In this document: positions 35,561-48,700 of the stretch, in pieces
How the letters are laid out: each line of letters begins with the position of its first letter
Numbering within the stretch: the first letter of the stretch is position 1
From: Sipunculus nudus
Taxonomy: Eukaryota; Annelida; Sipuncula; Golfingiida; Sipunculidae
Assembly: GCA_026874595.1 (NCBI GenBank)
Contig: CM049310.1
Coordinates: 40,489,558-40,553,557 of the forward strand
Length of the DNA stretch: 64,000 bases
Reading direction: 5' to 3'
Program-made: the position numbers and the translations under genes
The notes under the pieces: model-generated
Told to the model about the DNA's origin: nothing
Database searches by the model: none
Seen by the model: the letters and a program-made list of their open reading frames with translations, nothing else

Positions 35561-38500
35561 TGGCTATTTCCTTACACTAATCTTGCAAGTACAAATGAAG
35601 AAACAAAAGGTTTTAGTCGGGAAAAAATATAACTTCATGTACACGATACATTGATCTTTGGCTCACAAGTGAAAAAACAAGCTTACTATCTACAACCTCA
35701 TGGATACTGTTTTCTGATTGATTACAGCTTTATCGTATGACCAAAAACACTAAACTTTCAATATAACAATATATTTCGAGAAAGCATTTGGGCCATGGGT
35801 CTTGCCACTTGGCTGAAAATCTAATGTCCACATTCATGAGGTTACGACAACCTAGTTTACGTGCTGCAAGTTCAACAGCAACCTATGTCACTAATATCAA
35901 GCAGGATCATAAACGTGAGTAAAGCCAATTTTACAGATTTTTTAGCAGCAATGTTTTTGCAGAATCGAATTTTTAGAATACACAAAATCAACCCGAATTT
36001 TGCAGCAGTGGTAACGGCAAGAAACTGTGGCAAGATTAAGACCACATAATAGTGACTGCAAATGAAACCTGACTGGCGTGCCAAGAACACCTGATATCAA
36101 AGTCAGTAACAGTTCTTGAGCAAGTGTTATCTAGACGACATTTAAATTTCCCACCTGTCTCTACATTGGCATCTTTTCACTGTGAAAACAACTGGGTACT
36201 GGCGTATCCTCCTCATAAGCAGCTTATATATATTAAAAGCTGGAGGGCCAGGACGTTTAAACTCTTACGGGTAATATAGACTGGTAATATAAACTAGATT
36301 TGCTATTTTGTGTCACATCAGGTTAATCCATGTAATTATTTATTTTTGGTTTGAACATATATATTTGGACAGAATTATAAAGGTGCCATTGGTTGACATA
36401 CGTGGTCCATATTGGTGGCAGACTTTATTACTAACTGCCGGGCAGTCTAGGCTACTCGTAGACTGCCTAAGCTGAACAAATAGTAAACCACATTTACCAC
36501 TGTGAGCACACAGTCAACAATTCCAAATAAAGTTGAAAAAAAAAATTACACAAGCATTAAACTGGTCTCTCTGTATTAAAACAGGATAAGGTTTCATGGC
36601 ACAATACCTGGTCCATATGATTTTTGTATATATTAGTCATTACATGACAAGCTCAACATAATGTACATTAAAAAAAGATTCATAGCATTTGCAAGCAACA
36701 CACAGAAATTAATGGATTTAGAAATATAAACATATCAACCTTGATTAAGAATACATGTAACCTCCTTTGGTAAAAAAAAACACTAGTACCGGATATATTT
36801 GGTGCTATCACGTATTGAGATGGTGATTATATAAACAATTACAATATACATAATCAGTAACACTAGGTCTGCTAATAATAACAATGGTACATAATCTAAT
36901 ACAAAATAAAAACTTTGAAACTTAAAGCACCTGGAGTATCAAACATGAAAACACAAAATACTTGAAGAAAGTTTTGGTTCCATCTTTAGAAATACGATTG
37001 GACAAACCCATATCACTTAACAAGTCAAGTTTTCTATCACAACTTCTAACCATGTAAATAAATTAGAGGTGCATGTGAACCTAATTTTCTGTTTCAATAA
37101 CACTCTTACATTCATGATACTTAAGTCTATATTTTTTTTATATTACAATCCCATAAATTTAAAAATTCAGCAAACTCACACTCTGATTTATTTAAATATG
37201 GTGTATTTAAGCCATCTATCTTTTTTTCTTATTTTCTGATTGGTTTTAGTCACTATGCAACAAAATAATAATAATAAATCCAACTGAAACAAGAGAAATC
37301 CACTTATGGCACATTTCAGGTTTTTCAGTCTTTTACCATATCATGAAGAAACATCAATTCAAATTTCCCACAAATAATAATGTTTCTATGAAAATGTCAA
37401 CAGCACCAACAGTTGTTTAAGTAGACAGGAGAGCTTAAGAAAACTGCAAAAGTGTAATCAAGCAGTCTGCATAATTCTATTTTGGTAGGCTTTCTGGAAA
37501 GAATAAACATTCTAAGATGATTTGTATTGTATGGTGTGTGTGTAATTAGGTTTTCATCACTGAAACCAACAACAGCAGGTATTGCACAAAATGTATGATA
37601 AAACTGGACTGTCCACATCATGTCAATATAAACAAACTTAGTCCCAAAAAAAGGAATGGTTCTCAAGCACTTTTTTATAAATCAGTGCGGGCATGAGGTT
37701 TTTTAATTACCTTTTTTTGTATGTTTTGAAAGAATGTCATATGATCAGGGAAAAGCATGATAATACCATAATTTTTTTCATAACAGGTAAAAGCACTACA
37801 TAACAAAGGTAAACTTATCAAAACTGTATTATTTTATCTTCCTATAAGCTGAAAATCAAAATCAAAATTTTTGATGCAAGGTTAAAATTGATGTAGGCAG
37901 TGCCTAAGAACCATACCTTTTAAATTTTTTTTCCTTAGCTGTATACCGGTATGTAAAGTTTGGAAGCAAGATCAGGAAAGGAAGAATAAAGTGCTGCTAT
38001 GATAAGTTTCATACAAAAGTCAATATTCCACTTATAACACTATTAATAAAATATACAAAAATATTGTCATGAAATCCATACAGATAAATTCTCTACAAGA
38101 TGTGTGCTCCAAGGGTGAAATCTCTGGACAACTGCCTGTGTTTGTGCGCATGTTTAAGAAAATACAGCTGAGATTCTGTACAGTAACCAGAGAGGGCTGA
38201 CATGGTTATAAAGTCCCAGAAAACTTGAGCTGCTCTTTATTCTCTTTAGATAAACACCCTGGGTAAAATTCCATTTTGTACAAGTTCAGTGAGTGCAACA
38301 TAATGATACCAATTTGCCTTAAATTGTCCAGGAACAGGATCAAAAACAACTTTAACATAAACCAGCAAGCCATTCTCCATAAGAATATTCATTTACACAA
38401 CCTCCCTTTGATTCAATGGAATATATATGAGATATTAATTTAGAATCCTAGGTCTATAAGGATAACTTTGGTGGTCATGATTGTCTGTTATACATATCTT

Positions 38501-39608
38501 AGCCTCTCATACAATTGAATCATGTTCTCTGCAAAACACAGTAGAAATCCATGCAATATTCTGTCTTCTGGATCATACTCAAAATAGGCTGACTGAATCT
38601 ATATGTGCACACAAATTTCAAATGTTTAAAAGAAAAGATAAAACTATGTGAATAGTTTACAAGACATTAAGGGGCAGCAGTGATTTATACACCAAACCTA
38701 TGAATTAATATAAACATCAGCACACATCTAATATGAGACAGGATGCAGTCTAAATAACTGCTTATATATGGTTGTAATATTGCATACACATGTGGGCATC
38801 CACCAGAGTACTGTAGCCATATGATGCCAAAGGTTTTAAATACATACATGAAAGAGGATTTTGTGTTGTCACTCTTCACTAGTATAAATTTAGCACTTCA
38901 CAACTACACTCACAGAACTGGTATATGCACATTATCTGGGGATAAACTTAGGCTTTTTAACAGTGCGTGTTTGATACATCACAGGCCAATGAAATAATTA
39001 CCATGTGAACAAGCTATAAAAACCATATTTTTGTTATTAAGCATAGCTGGAATATTGTTGTCATAGTATTGTGTAAATATTACACAGTTTCAAAGACAGC
39101 ACATGAACAGCTATATATGTATCATGGTACTTAAACCTTCAGAGTATTTGTGCTGATAATATTGTAAACTCAAAGAATTCAGATTATCCTACATTATGAC
39201 GAAGAACCTTTCAGATTTATAAATTATAAGCTTTTTTTAGTGGACATACATTCAGACTGCTTGTCACTGCATTATATAATACATGCAAATATTCACAAGT
39301 GAAATATGTATCACAGTGAATTCAACCTTTGTCCATAACTTCAGCTTATTGTAATATAATAATGTATCATTTATACTACTGTAACATAAAATGTTACAAA
39401 ACACGGGACCCACATTGAGGGTTCATTCTGTATAATAAAGGCCTAAAGCTGATCCCTAGATAAAGAACATATACCTGAATACTTGCTAAGTATCACAGTT
39501 ATATTTTGTAGATGGTTAAGAAGATACAAGCCACATGGGTAAATAAATTATACATAGTTTAACGTTGGCAGCCAGCACAACTATACAACAGGATAGAAGC
39601 CAGCGTGA

Positions 39609-39750
39609 TTAAGCCAACATGGTGTCTGCATGGTCCACTTCTTTCGCGCGGCCGATTTCACTGATTTTTTCATACGTAGACTCATGCTTGGCAAGGATAC
39701 GCAAAAGGGGACGCAGCTTCATCCACCATGCAGTACCTGGGAGGCGGTGC
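39609..39750 (-). CDS. PFK: PFK terminal exon (proximal form)
   Basis: Encodes [20 protein letters not shown], then [26 protein letters not shown] and a TAA stop. The WW(L/M)KLRP(L/I)L(K/R)ILAK block is the conserved C-terminal signature. Acceptor tctgtgttacag with a good pyrimidine tract. Confidence 0.95.
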
Positions 39751-42700
39751 CTGTAACACAGAGTTAGTAAGAAAAGGCTGAAGGGAAGAACAGCAGGAAC
39801 AAGAACTGTAACAAACAGCCAAGAACAAGAAAACCACTCCTGTACACGGGAACTCTTGAGATAAAGGCAAAAAAAACTCTCCATGAAGGCCCCCTCTTTA
39901 TCATCTGCTTTTTTAATTCTAAATCAATTCTTATATTAAGGTTTGTAAAATTCTCAACTGAGGGATTTACAGTGTACATGGCTGTAGCTTTCAACCATAT
40001 CTAATGATCATCATCAGCAGTGTAGCCCCCATAACAACAGCTGAGGTGTTGTCACACGACCACAATGATCATGTGACAAGTGGTGGTAGATCTGTGGGAG
40101 GCCCAGGTCTTGGTTTAGAGTGCGTCGGTGGCATTAGATGTTTAGTGCCTCCTTCACTTTCCTTGCAGTCATGCGAGTCACTGTCAAGGGCACTACACTG
40201 CTGATGATGATGGTGAGATATGGTCCAAAGCTACAGCTGCGTAAAATTTAAGTCCCTGAGTTGAAAATTTTACTAACCTTTGTGGAATCTCCAGGGACAG
40301 GACCCAACATACATAGTTTAATACATATATTGTCTTAATGCAATTTAAAGCTAGCTATTCACTTACATTTTCTACAGACATTATTTGATTTCTGCCTTAC
40401 TCTGGATACAAATTAATTAACTCTAGGTAATTCCTGTTAATCAGAGTGGGACTGGTGAAGTGAGGCATGGATTGAGTGGCAAGGGGAAATAGAGTGAGGT
40501 GTGTTGTATATTAGCATGGATTTCTGCAGCCGAAATGTGTATGTAGATTGGGCCACCTACCACAAAATCCAGAAAATTGTCCAAGATGTATAAACACGCA
40601 AAATTTTAGACAGATATGTCAAACCACTGCCAAGATATGAGTGATTTTGTCCCACGGCAGACAAACAGACAGACGCTGTGCAAAACTGATTGCAGGTGGC
40701 GCCACCAGTTTTGCGTATGATAAAGAGCTATGTGAGATCAACACACATGCAAATTTTCAAGAAGATACATCAAACCAGTCGGGAGATATAAGCATGGAAG
40801 TCTGCAGCGTGAATGTGAATGTAGGTGGTGCCATCTGTCATATAATCAAGAAAGCTATCCAGGATGTATATGCATGCTGAATTTCAAGTGAATTAGTCAA
40901 ACCACTGCAAAGATATGAGTGATTTTATCCCAAGGCAGATGAACAGATGGACACTGCGCTAACATGGTTGCAGGTGGCGCCACCATTTTTTGTGTATGTT
41001 ATAAAGCTACCCATGGGCTACATTTGTACAAATTTTTTTTCCTGATCGGTCAAAAGGTTCCTGAGATTTTTGGGTTTATGTGTGGAAACAGACGCACGAA
41101 TGGACGCTGGGCAGAGAGGAAAGGTCAGAGGTCAACGCCAATTGGTCAGGCACCAGTTCACATGACCCGATAATTGGTGTAAGTTTTCGGAAAAATCAGT
41201 CCAGTAGTCTCAGAAGAAACGAATGGGGCGGTGGCTGAAACAGGTCAAAAACATAGTATCCGCAAAACATTTTGGCGGATACAATTATAGGCATAAGGAC
41301 AGAGTGTGGGTATATCATAAAATGTCCTGTCAGAGATGAGCTTATGATAAAAGCAAACTCTGAACAGTTCTACTGCTTTTTCTTTGCACTATTTTAGACA
41401 CGAGTTCCCATGTACATTTTGGGTAAAATACTTTTTAGTTTGAAAATCATCATTCAGGAAAAAAAATCTGAAATTGACACAAAGACTATATCAAGTGATA
41501 CCATGATGAATTTATCATCCAAATGTTTGTGCATTGTCACACGGTGGTACATACAAAGATGTGCTAAAATACAGTTTGCTCCAGCTAAATTAAAGTGTGT
41601 TCAAGCTCAGCTATAGTCTGTTCTAGTTCATCTTAAGTCTGTTCAAACGAAGTCTATAGCCTGTTGGTTGCACTGTCTAATGAATAAGGCTGGGGTGAAT
41701 CAAGACCTCATAACCTGTGGTTGATATTTAAGAGTGAATCTCATGTTCTGTCAAGCTTTCTCTGTTTCAGATATTGAGATCCTGGTGAGTTTCAAACCAG
41801 TGACCTTCAGCTAGGAAGTTTCACACCTTACCCACTATCCCCCTACCCCATTTAGTTATATATTTTAGCTGAAATTAGAATTATGACATACCAGACAGGT
41901 CTTTCTGAATATCAACAACAGGTCAACCAATCTTGTAAATTTGAAGAAAAAGCGGACTATATAAACACATATTTGGCAGGTTGTGCATATCTGGACTGTA
42001 ACACTGAACTCTTGGGTGACTACAATCACAACAAAACAAAAGAAGCAGAGTTTCTTACCTGAAGTCTGTTGATTCCTTCAGCTCCGTGACAGGTGTGAAC
42101 AAGCTCTGTCTACTGACCATACCCAGCAGAGTGGCTGTGTCAGGGGTGTCACAGTACACAGAACCTGTTAACAAACAATACATTACAGCACCAGTCTGCT
42201 TTTTAGCTGTCAACAGTTATACAAAAGGCTATTATTCAAATAGTAATCGGTCACATTCTCAATGACTTTGTGCAGAGTTTATGTGTTCACCCATATCTCT
42301 TACTGTCTGTTTGTTCGTTTTCATACACATGATATATAAGTCACTAAGGAATCTCAAATAATGCAAAGATGAATTTATTAGGTTTAGAATCTTATGTGGA
42401 CTGACAGGTGGATAGAGAATCACTTTGTATGAACGTACATCTGTCCTCATGTAATTTTAAAACAAGGTGTACTGGCCTAATGCGAATCATTGCAATGGGA
42501 TATACATCAGGTAAAATGCTTCCATGCTGGACCATTACTTTTCAAGTACATGTGAGACATGTATATGTACAATGCAAGTACTAAACATTTTGAACCCAAG
42601 TATAAGCACAAATTTCACTCCTGAAATACTGGCATGGATGTGCACAACATAAAATGACTGTAGGTGGCGCCTCCTGTCTTGTGTATGAGAAGACCATTAA

Positions 42701-45700
42701 AGATGTATGGATATGCAATATTTCAAGCAGACACCTCAATCCACTCTGGGCTATGAGCATAGATGCATGAAACTCAAAAACAATTGTAGGTGGTGCCACA
42801 AGTATTGTATATGGACATGCATAATTTCAGGCTGATATGTCTAATCGCTCCTGAGAAATAAGCAGGAGCATACACTGTGCAAATAATTATTGTAGGTGGT
42901 GCCACCAGTCTTGTATAGAACAAAGCTATCAGAGATGTATACATGTGCTCAATTTAAGGTTGATATATCAAGTCCATCCTGCAAAATAAGAATGGACATA
43001 CACACTGTATACATTGTATACAGTCTTGTATACAATGAAGCTATCTAATATGTATAGATATGCACAATATCAGGCTGATTTATCAAATCCCTCCCGAGAA
43101 ATAAGCATGGACATACACCTTCTAAAAATCATTGTAGGTGGCGACATAAGTCTTATGTACAAGAAAACCATCAAACATGCATGTACAGGCCAAAATTTAA
43201 GGCAGATACATCAAATTCCTCTTGAGTCAGGTACGCTGGGCTGACCAAACTAAGCTGAGGCAGGCAGTTGCCCCAAGTCAAAGGAAGCTTATTGCTAGTT
43301 GCACCTACTGCACTGAGTGAACTCGAGACCTGTTGCAAAATCTTATACAGATGGCAGTCTGCCAAAGCAATAAACAGATCCAGACTTAAACTTGGTCTGT
43401 TGCCAAATCTGAAATAGTTGGCAGTCTGCCAAGTTATTTAAAGATACAGACAAAACTTTGGCATGTTGCCAAATCTGTTTGTACATACTGACAGACTTTG
43501 ACTAAAACCCTCTTTTCAAGCTGCATATTCATAAGTTTTTCTTATCAAAATGATTACAATAATAACAGATGCCTTTTGAAAGTAAAATTAGAAGACAGAT
43601 ATGTTTTTTTTCATGGATTTATCTTACACATAAGCTGGATATAGAACAAATTATATATGTTGTTTTTACAGCTCTGCTTATATACAAAAAAAGCTCAGTT
43701 TGTTAATACGATAAATCTAATAGCTTTGTTTACCAAAGAATCTCACAGTCCTTTCATTGTTTTAAGGTCTGATAATTCTGCCAAAAATCATACAAGTAAA
43801 CTTGAACAAAGGCCACCTAAGAATAATATTTGTGCAATGTTACAGAAGTTGTAACAACAGTTTTACAGAAGAAGACTATTGCGGCCCTCAGTTTGAAAAA
43901 GGCTTACTAATGGCCTCAAGACCAACAAGCTTTCTATGATTTTACCCAGAATCAATGAACCCAATCTATTCTTATACAATTTAAGGAACCCTACCCAAGG
44001 ATAATTTTTGTAAAAAATTAAACCATACAGCATGACAGTTTCATCAGAAAACATTTTTTAATCTGAAAGAGGCTAAACTTACAAGGTTATTGCCAGTCAA
44101 GAACAGGTTGATGTAGATGGCACCACAAAAACCTTAATTTCAAATATGACTAATGAGTCATATGACCAACATTTGTACAAAACTTGGTGATGCTAGCTCC
44201 TGTTGTTCCTAGATTGTTATGTTAGTATGCTTTCTTGGCCAAATGTTCAAATTCCTGTAAATCAGCCAAATTTCATCAAAACCAAACCATTCCAACAAAC
44301 TTGAGAGAGCTTATTTCTGGGATTATTTCTGTGAAATATTGAACAATTTGGCTGAATGATTTGGGAGAAAAAGATTTTCAAAGGTTTTCAAGCTTTTTTC
44401 CTGTAAAATGTAAGTTGATGCAGGTGGCATCACAAAAAGCGCAAAACAACAACATTTGATATGTGACTGTTTTGTGTAAATTTGGGGATGCTAGCTCCTG
44501 TTATTCCTGAGAAATTATTGGTACTGATGTACTGATGACCAATGATCCCTGAACAAAAAAGGTTAATGCTGGTGGTGCCACCAATACCTATGCTTCAAAT
44601 ATGACTCATATGACCAACATTTGCATAAAATTTGGTGATGATAGCTCCAGCCATTTCTGACATTATAATTTAAGTATGCTTTTTTTGCCAAATGACTTAG
44701 TTCAGCTTCCTGTAACACAGCCAAAAATTACCAAACTGGAACCATTCAAAGAAACTTGAGGGATCATTTCTATGAAATATTGGAAAATTTGGCTGAACAG
44801 TTTCAGAGAAGAAGACTCTTAAAGTTGTTTTTAGCTTTTCCCCTATAAAATTTATGTAAAATCTATAAAAAAAATAAGCAAAATCCAATGGAAATTTTTG
44901 GATAACTGATTTTTTTTTGCATAAGTGTGGTGATGCTAGCTCCTGCCATTTTTGAGAAAGTATGGGCTAACATACAGAAGACGGATGACGGATGACCCCA
45001 CACTATCGCATAAGCTCACAGTTTCGATAAAAAGCTGCAAATGGACCTGACATCTGGTAGAGGAATTTGTACTATACAGAGCTCAGGTAGTTGTTTAAGT
45101 CAATATACTGTAGGACACAGGACAGGTCTCATACACAATAGGAGGGAAAACTTGGAAAAGTTGCCCTAAAGGGAAGTCAAGTGTTATCATGTGAAAAATG
45201 ACAAAATGTGAATCAGTTCCATGATTTGCATGCCATCTCTTTCAACTGTCACCTGACATACGAAAATGTTAGAGCTTTACTCCTTTTACACAACATGTAA
45301 ATGTCACAGGTCATTTTTTAAGCTGGGACCTTAAGTTCTTATCTAGCAGTACCTAACAGTGCTTTCATTTATATTTTGTCCATGATTAATATATTAAGAC
45401 CAAGAGCACCAAAAACGTGCATAATATGCCCATAGTATGTCTTGGGACCTCTGACCTCATTAAATATGCATGGATTTTGCCCAAAATTTAATATAAGGTT
45501 AGAATCCTATTGGAAAATATTTATGATAAGTTTAATGAAAATCCATAAAATTCTTGTTAATCATCAAGGCACCACCAAGGTCTGTTATGCTCGGACCTCA
45601 TTAAATATGCACTGAATATGCAGGAAAATGAATTTAGGTGAGATATTTTATTGGTTTATATTTCTGTTCAATTTCATTATAATCCATCATATTTTTGGTA

Positions 45701-48700
45701 AGTTATCACAGTGAAGCCACAAAGAAGACTGACAACCTCCTACCTCATTAAATATGCTCTAGGTTTGCCTAGAATCTAACTTGGGCAATATTGGTAAGTT
45801 ATAGTGAGTTTCATCAAAATCCATTAAAGGCCTGGTAGGTTATCACTTTTTGCGGCAACGCTAAACATTTTCACCAACAGACAGGCAGGTGGTGGGTATA
45901 CCATAAAACTTCCTGTCTTAGACCAGTGAATAAACACCTGGTTGCTGTTAAGTGAACTCACCATCTTCTCTTTTATACTTGTCAACCTGAGCTGTCAGGT
46001 ACTCTGCCACTTTACATCCCATCTTTGTACCCATGTTGCGGTCAAACGGGGAAGGTACACCACCCTGTGAATGTCAGATATTTTCATTGATATTACAATT
46101 CTATTAACTTTGTCTAAAATTTCAACTTAATCTTGTTATTATTTTATTTGAAAACTGTAAGGAGACAGGAATCTGGTTCACTTCCTGATTCACAATACAC
46201 AATTCAGTTCAAGCTTAAAATCTGGATCTTTACCTTTTCAGTATAATCCTCACTCAGTGGTTATACTTTGCAGTCATTCTATATCTCCTTTGCTTTAACC
46301 GCTGCTATGATAAGCACCACCAGGGTTGGAACAGGGAAAAGAACTGTAATCTGACCAATGAGTGTGGCATGGTATTGTGCATCCAAGTTTCAAACCCATG
46401 ACACCCTGCTCTTGTTGGTTTAATGCACAATTCGATACCATGCTCTCATCAGTGTGATTATAATTCTTGGCCCTGTGCCAGCCCTTGTGGTGAAACCCTG
46501 AAAAACTTGCTAAATATAACAGCAGTTAAAGTGAAGGAGATCTGGAATGGCTGTAGTGTACAACTGCTGTGTAAGTAGTGTAAATTTATAGTAAAACCCA
46601 TGAAAAAAAAAAATTTTTTTATATTTAAACATAGTATAAGAATTAAAGTATTTTTTCAATATTCTACATTGATCATAACTGCAACATACAGAATTTTCAC
46701 CTTGAAAATTTTCTTTCACCAGCATATTCAGCTGTTATATTCTAACAGGATGTAACAGTATTACTAATGCACCAATTAAAACCGTGCTCACTAACAAGAG
46801 TCATCCTTGCAGGGCTTTTGAAGAACACACCCTATATACATTTTCGTACCTGTTGCATATGGCCGAGCACGTTCATTCTTGAGCTGAAGATTCCCTTCCC
46901 CTCTTCATTGTACAGGCGGTGGATAAAGTCGGTGGTGTAGTTGGGGTTGGCATTTTCATTCCTATGGATACGAAAATAACAGTCATTAAAAATTTCAAGC
47001 AGTTATATTTGAGACTCTTTATTTTATAAAAAGCAAGGTTATAGGCAGGTTCAATTTTATTTAATCACTCTGCACAATATTAATTTAACAGAAGTGCACA
47101 AATTTTTATATCACTTAAATTACATGGCTATTTTTTCAAACGTTCTCTAGGATATACTGTTATGGCCATTTATTTGTATAAAACAAACAAGTGAAAATAT
47201 TTTCTTGAAAATCTTCACTCTTTCTTTGTTCTACAATAATTGCCATGAAGTAATATAACAGCCATGGATGAATCTAAGCAACTAATCTCCATTCCATTTT
47301 CACTGTGTACACATGGGTGGGTTTAATGGTTAATATGGGACCTTCAGCTGGACCAAGAAGTTTCCAATTTAAAACAATCCTGTATTTTTTCAGTAATTCC
47401 TTGTTTTCTGTTTTATTTGGCAGAGGGCTGGCTAGTTCATTATCAAGATGGCTGGATACGACAGACCATAATATCTTGTAATATGAAGCTAATAAATTAA
47501 TAGTCTGTCCTTTTAACTGACACACAGTGACTCTCATTGCAGAATATCAACACTACATGAGTCATGTTAAATAGACCCGATCATTTGTGAGGTTTACTTT
47601 ATTCTGAATTCAGAAAAGCAGAATGGATAATGATAGTGAATGATTGATGTGAATTCAGATTTTACAAGTTCAAGCAGTGCATACAAAAAGGCAGACAAAG
47701 TGAAAGAAGAAGGAATGTCCCTGGTTGAATTAAAATGTGTTTTGATGATAAAATATTCTTCCCCTTTCACATAGGAATTCTGCATTTCCATCAGTATTTT
47801 CCAAATAATGCAAACTACCAGGCATTACATCTGTTGTACAGAGTATTCTAGACCCAGACAGACTGCAGACAGCTTACCTTAGGATAAGTCCTCTCTTCAC
47901 ACCATCCTTAATCTTGGCAGCCATGTGCTTCACATCACCCTGAATCAGTGATAGGTCTCTATTATATAAATTATCAATTCTATCTACTTTCCTCTAAAAC
48001 CACAACCAGATAATGGAATTATATATTATCAGCTGCACAAAAACAAACTAATTCATCTGTAATAATAAGCTTTCAGAAATCATAACCTATATCCTTTCAG
48101 TTGGATAATTTGCACTTCTATATGTCTGAACATTTCATACCTTAACTGAGCTCATCAGTCAATACATATCATGCTAAACTGTTACTTAAATTGAAAAGAT
48201 ATCTAACTCATCTGTCCCATGGAAAATGCATTACACTGGAATAATATAATTCTTGATACGTGAGTAGTGTACGCTCCCGAGGCAGCGGAAATAATACGCT
48301 TCTAAAGAAGCAACTGATTTTCACGCTGCCAGCTTTGACTGTTTATGATATATTTAGACATCAGATGGCGGTTCATTGTCTGCTGAACAAAATGTGCGTA
48401 TGATGTGACAAGCAGCCAACCAGATGCCAATAAACAAACACGCAACAGGCATCCTGGCTCCGCCCATAGCTGCGCTTCAAGCACCGTTTGAAGACAAGTT
48501 TACGTTCGAATTTTAATTGCTCCCTCTGCATTCTCGACTCATTGACCGATTCAATTCTGACAGACGTAGCCATGTGTCTGGTGTCTGCAGAACTGAAACC
48601 AGCCAGCGAGGTGTGCACGCAGCCTTTGTTGTTACATTTCGTTTGAATTACAGCTCACCTACTGGGCATCCTATGTGCCCAAGGCCCTTAGTAAACCACG

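Larger units (their letters stand above)
28910..39608. other. Interval between the two PFK terminal exons
   Basis: Holds the 3' untranslated region of the proximal form (a tttatt, i.e. minus-strand AATAAA, lies near 38236), the tandem repeat at 33100-34490 and a (TA)n tract. No further phosphofructokinase-like exon was found. Confidence 0.5.
39751..45961. other. Last two PFK introns
   Basis: Hold the foldback element and four tandem or degenerate repeat arrays, interrupted only by the penultimate exon. No other coding sequence recognised. Confidence 0.6.
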
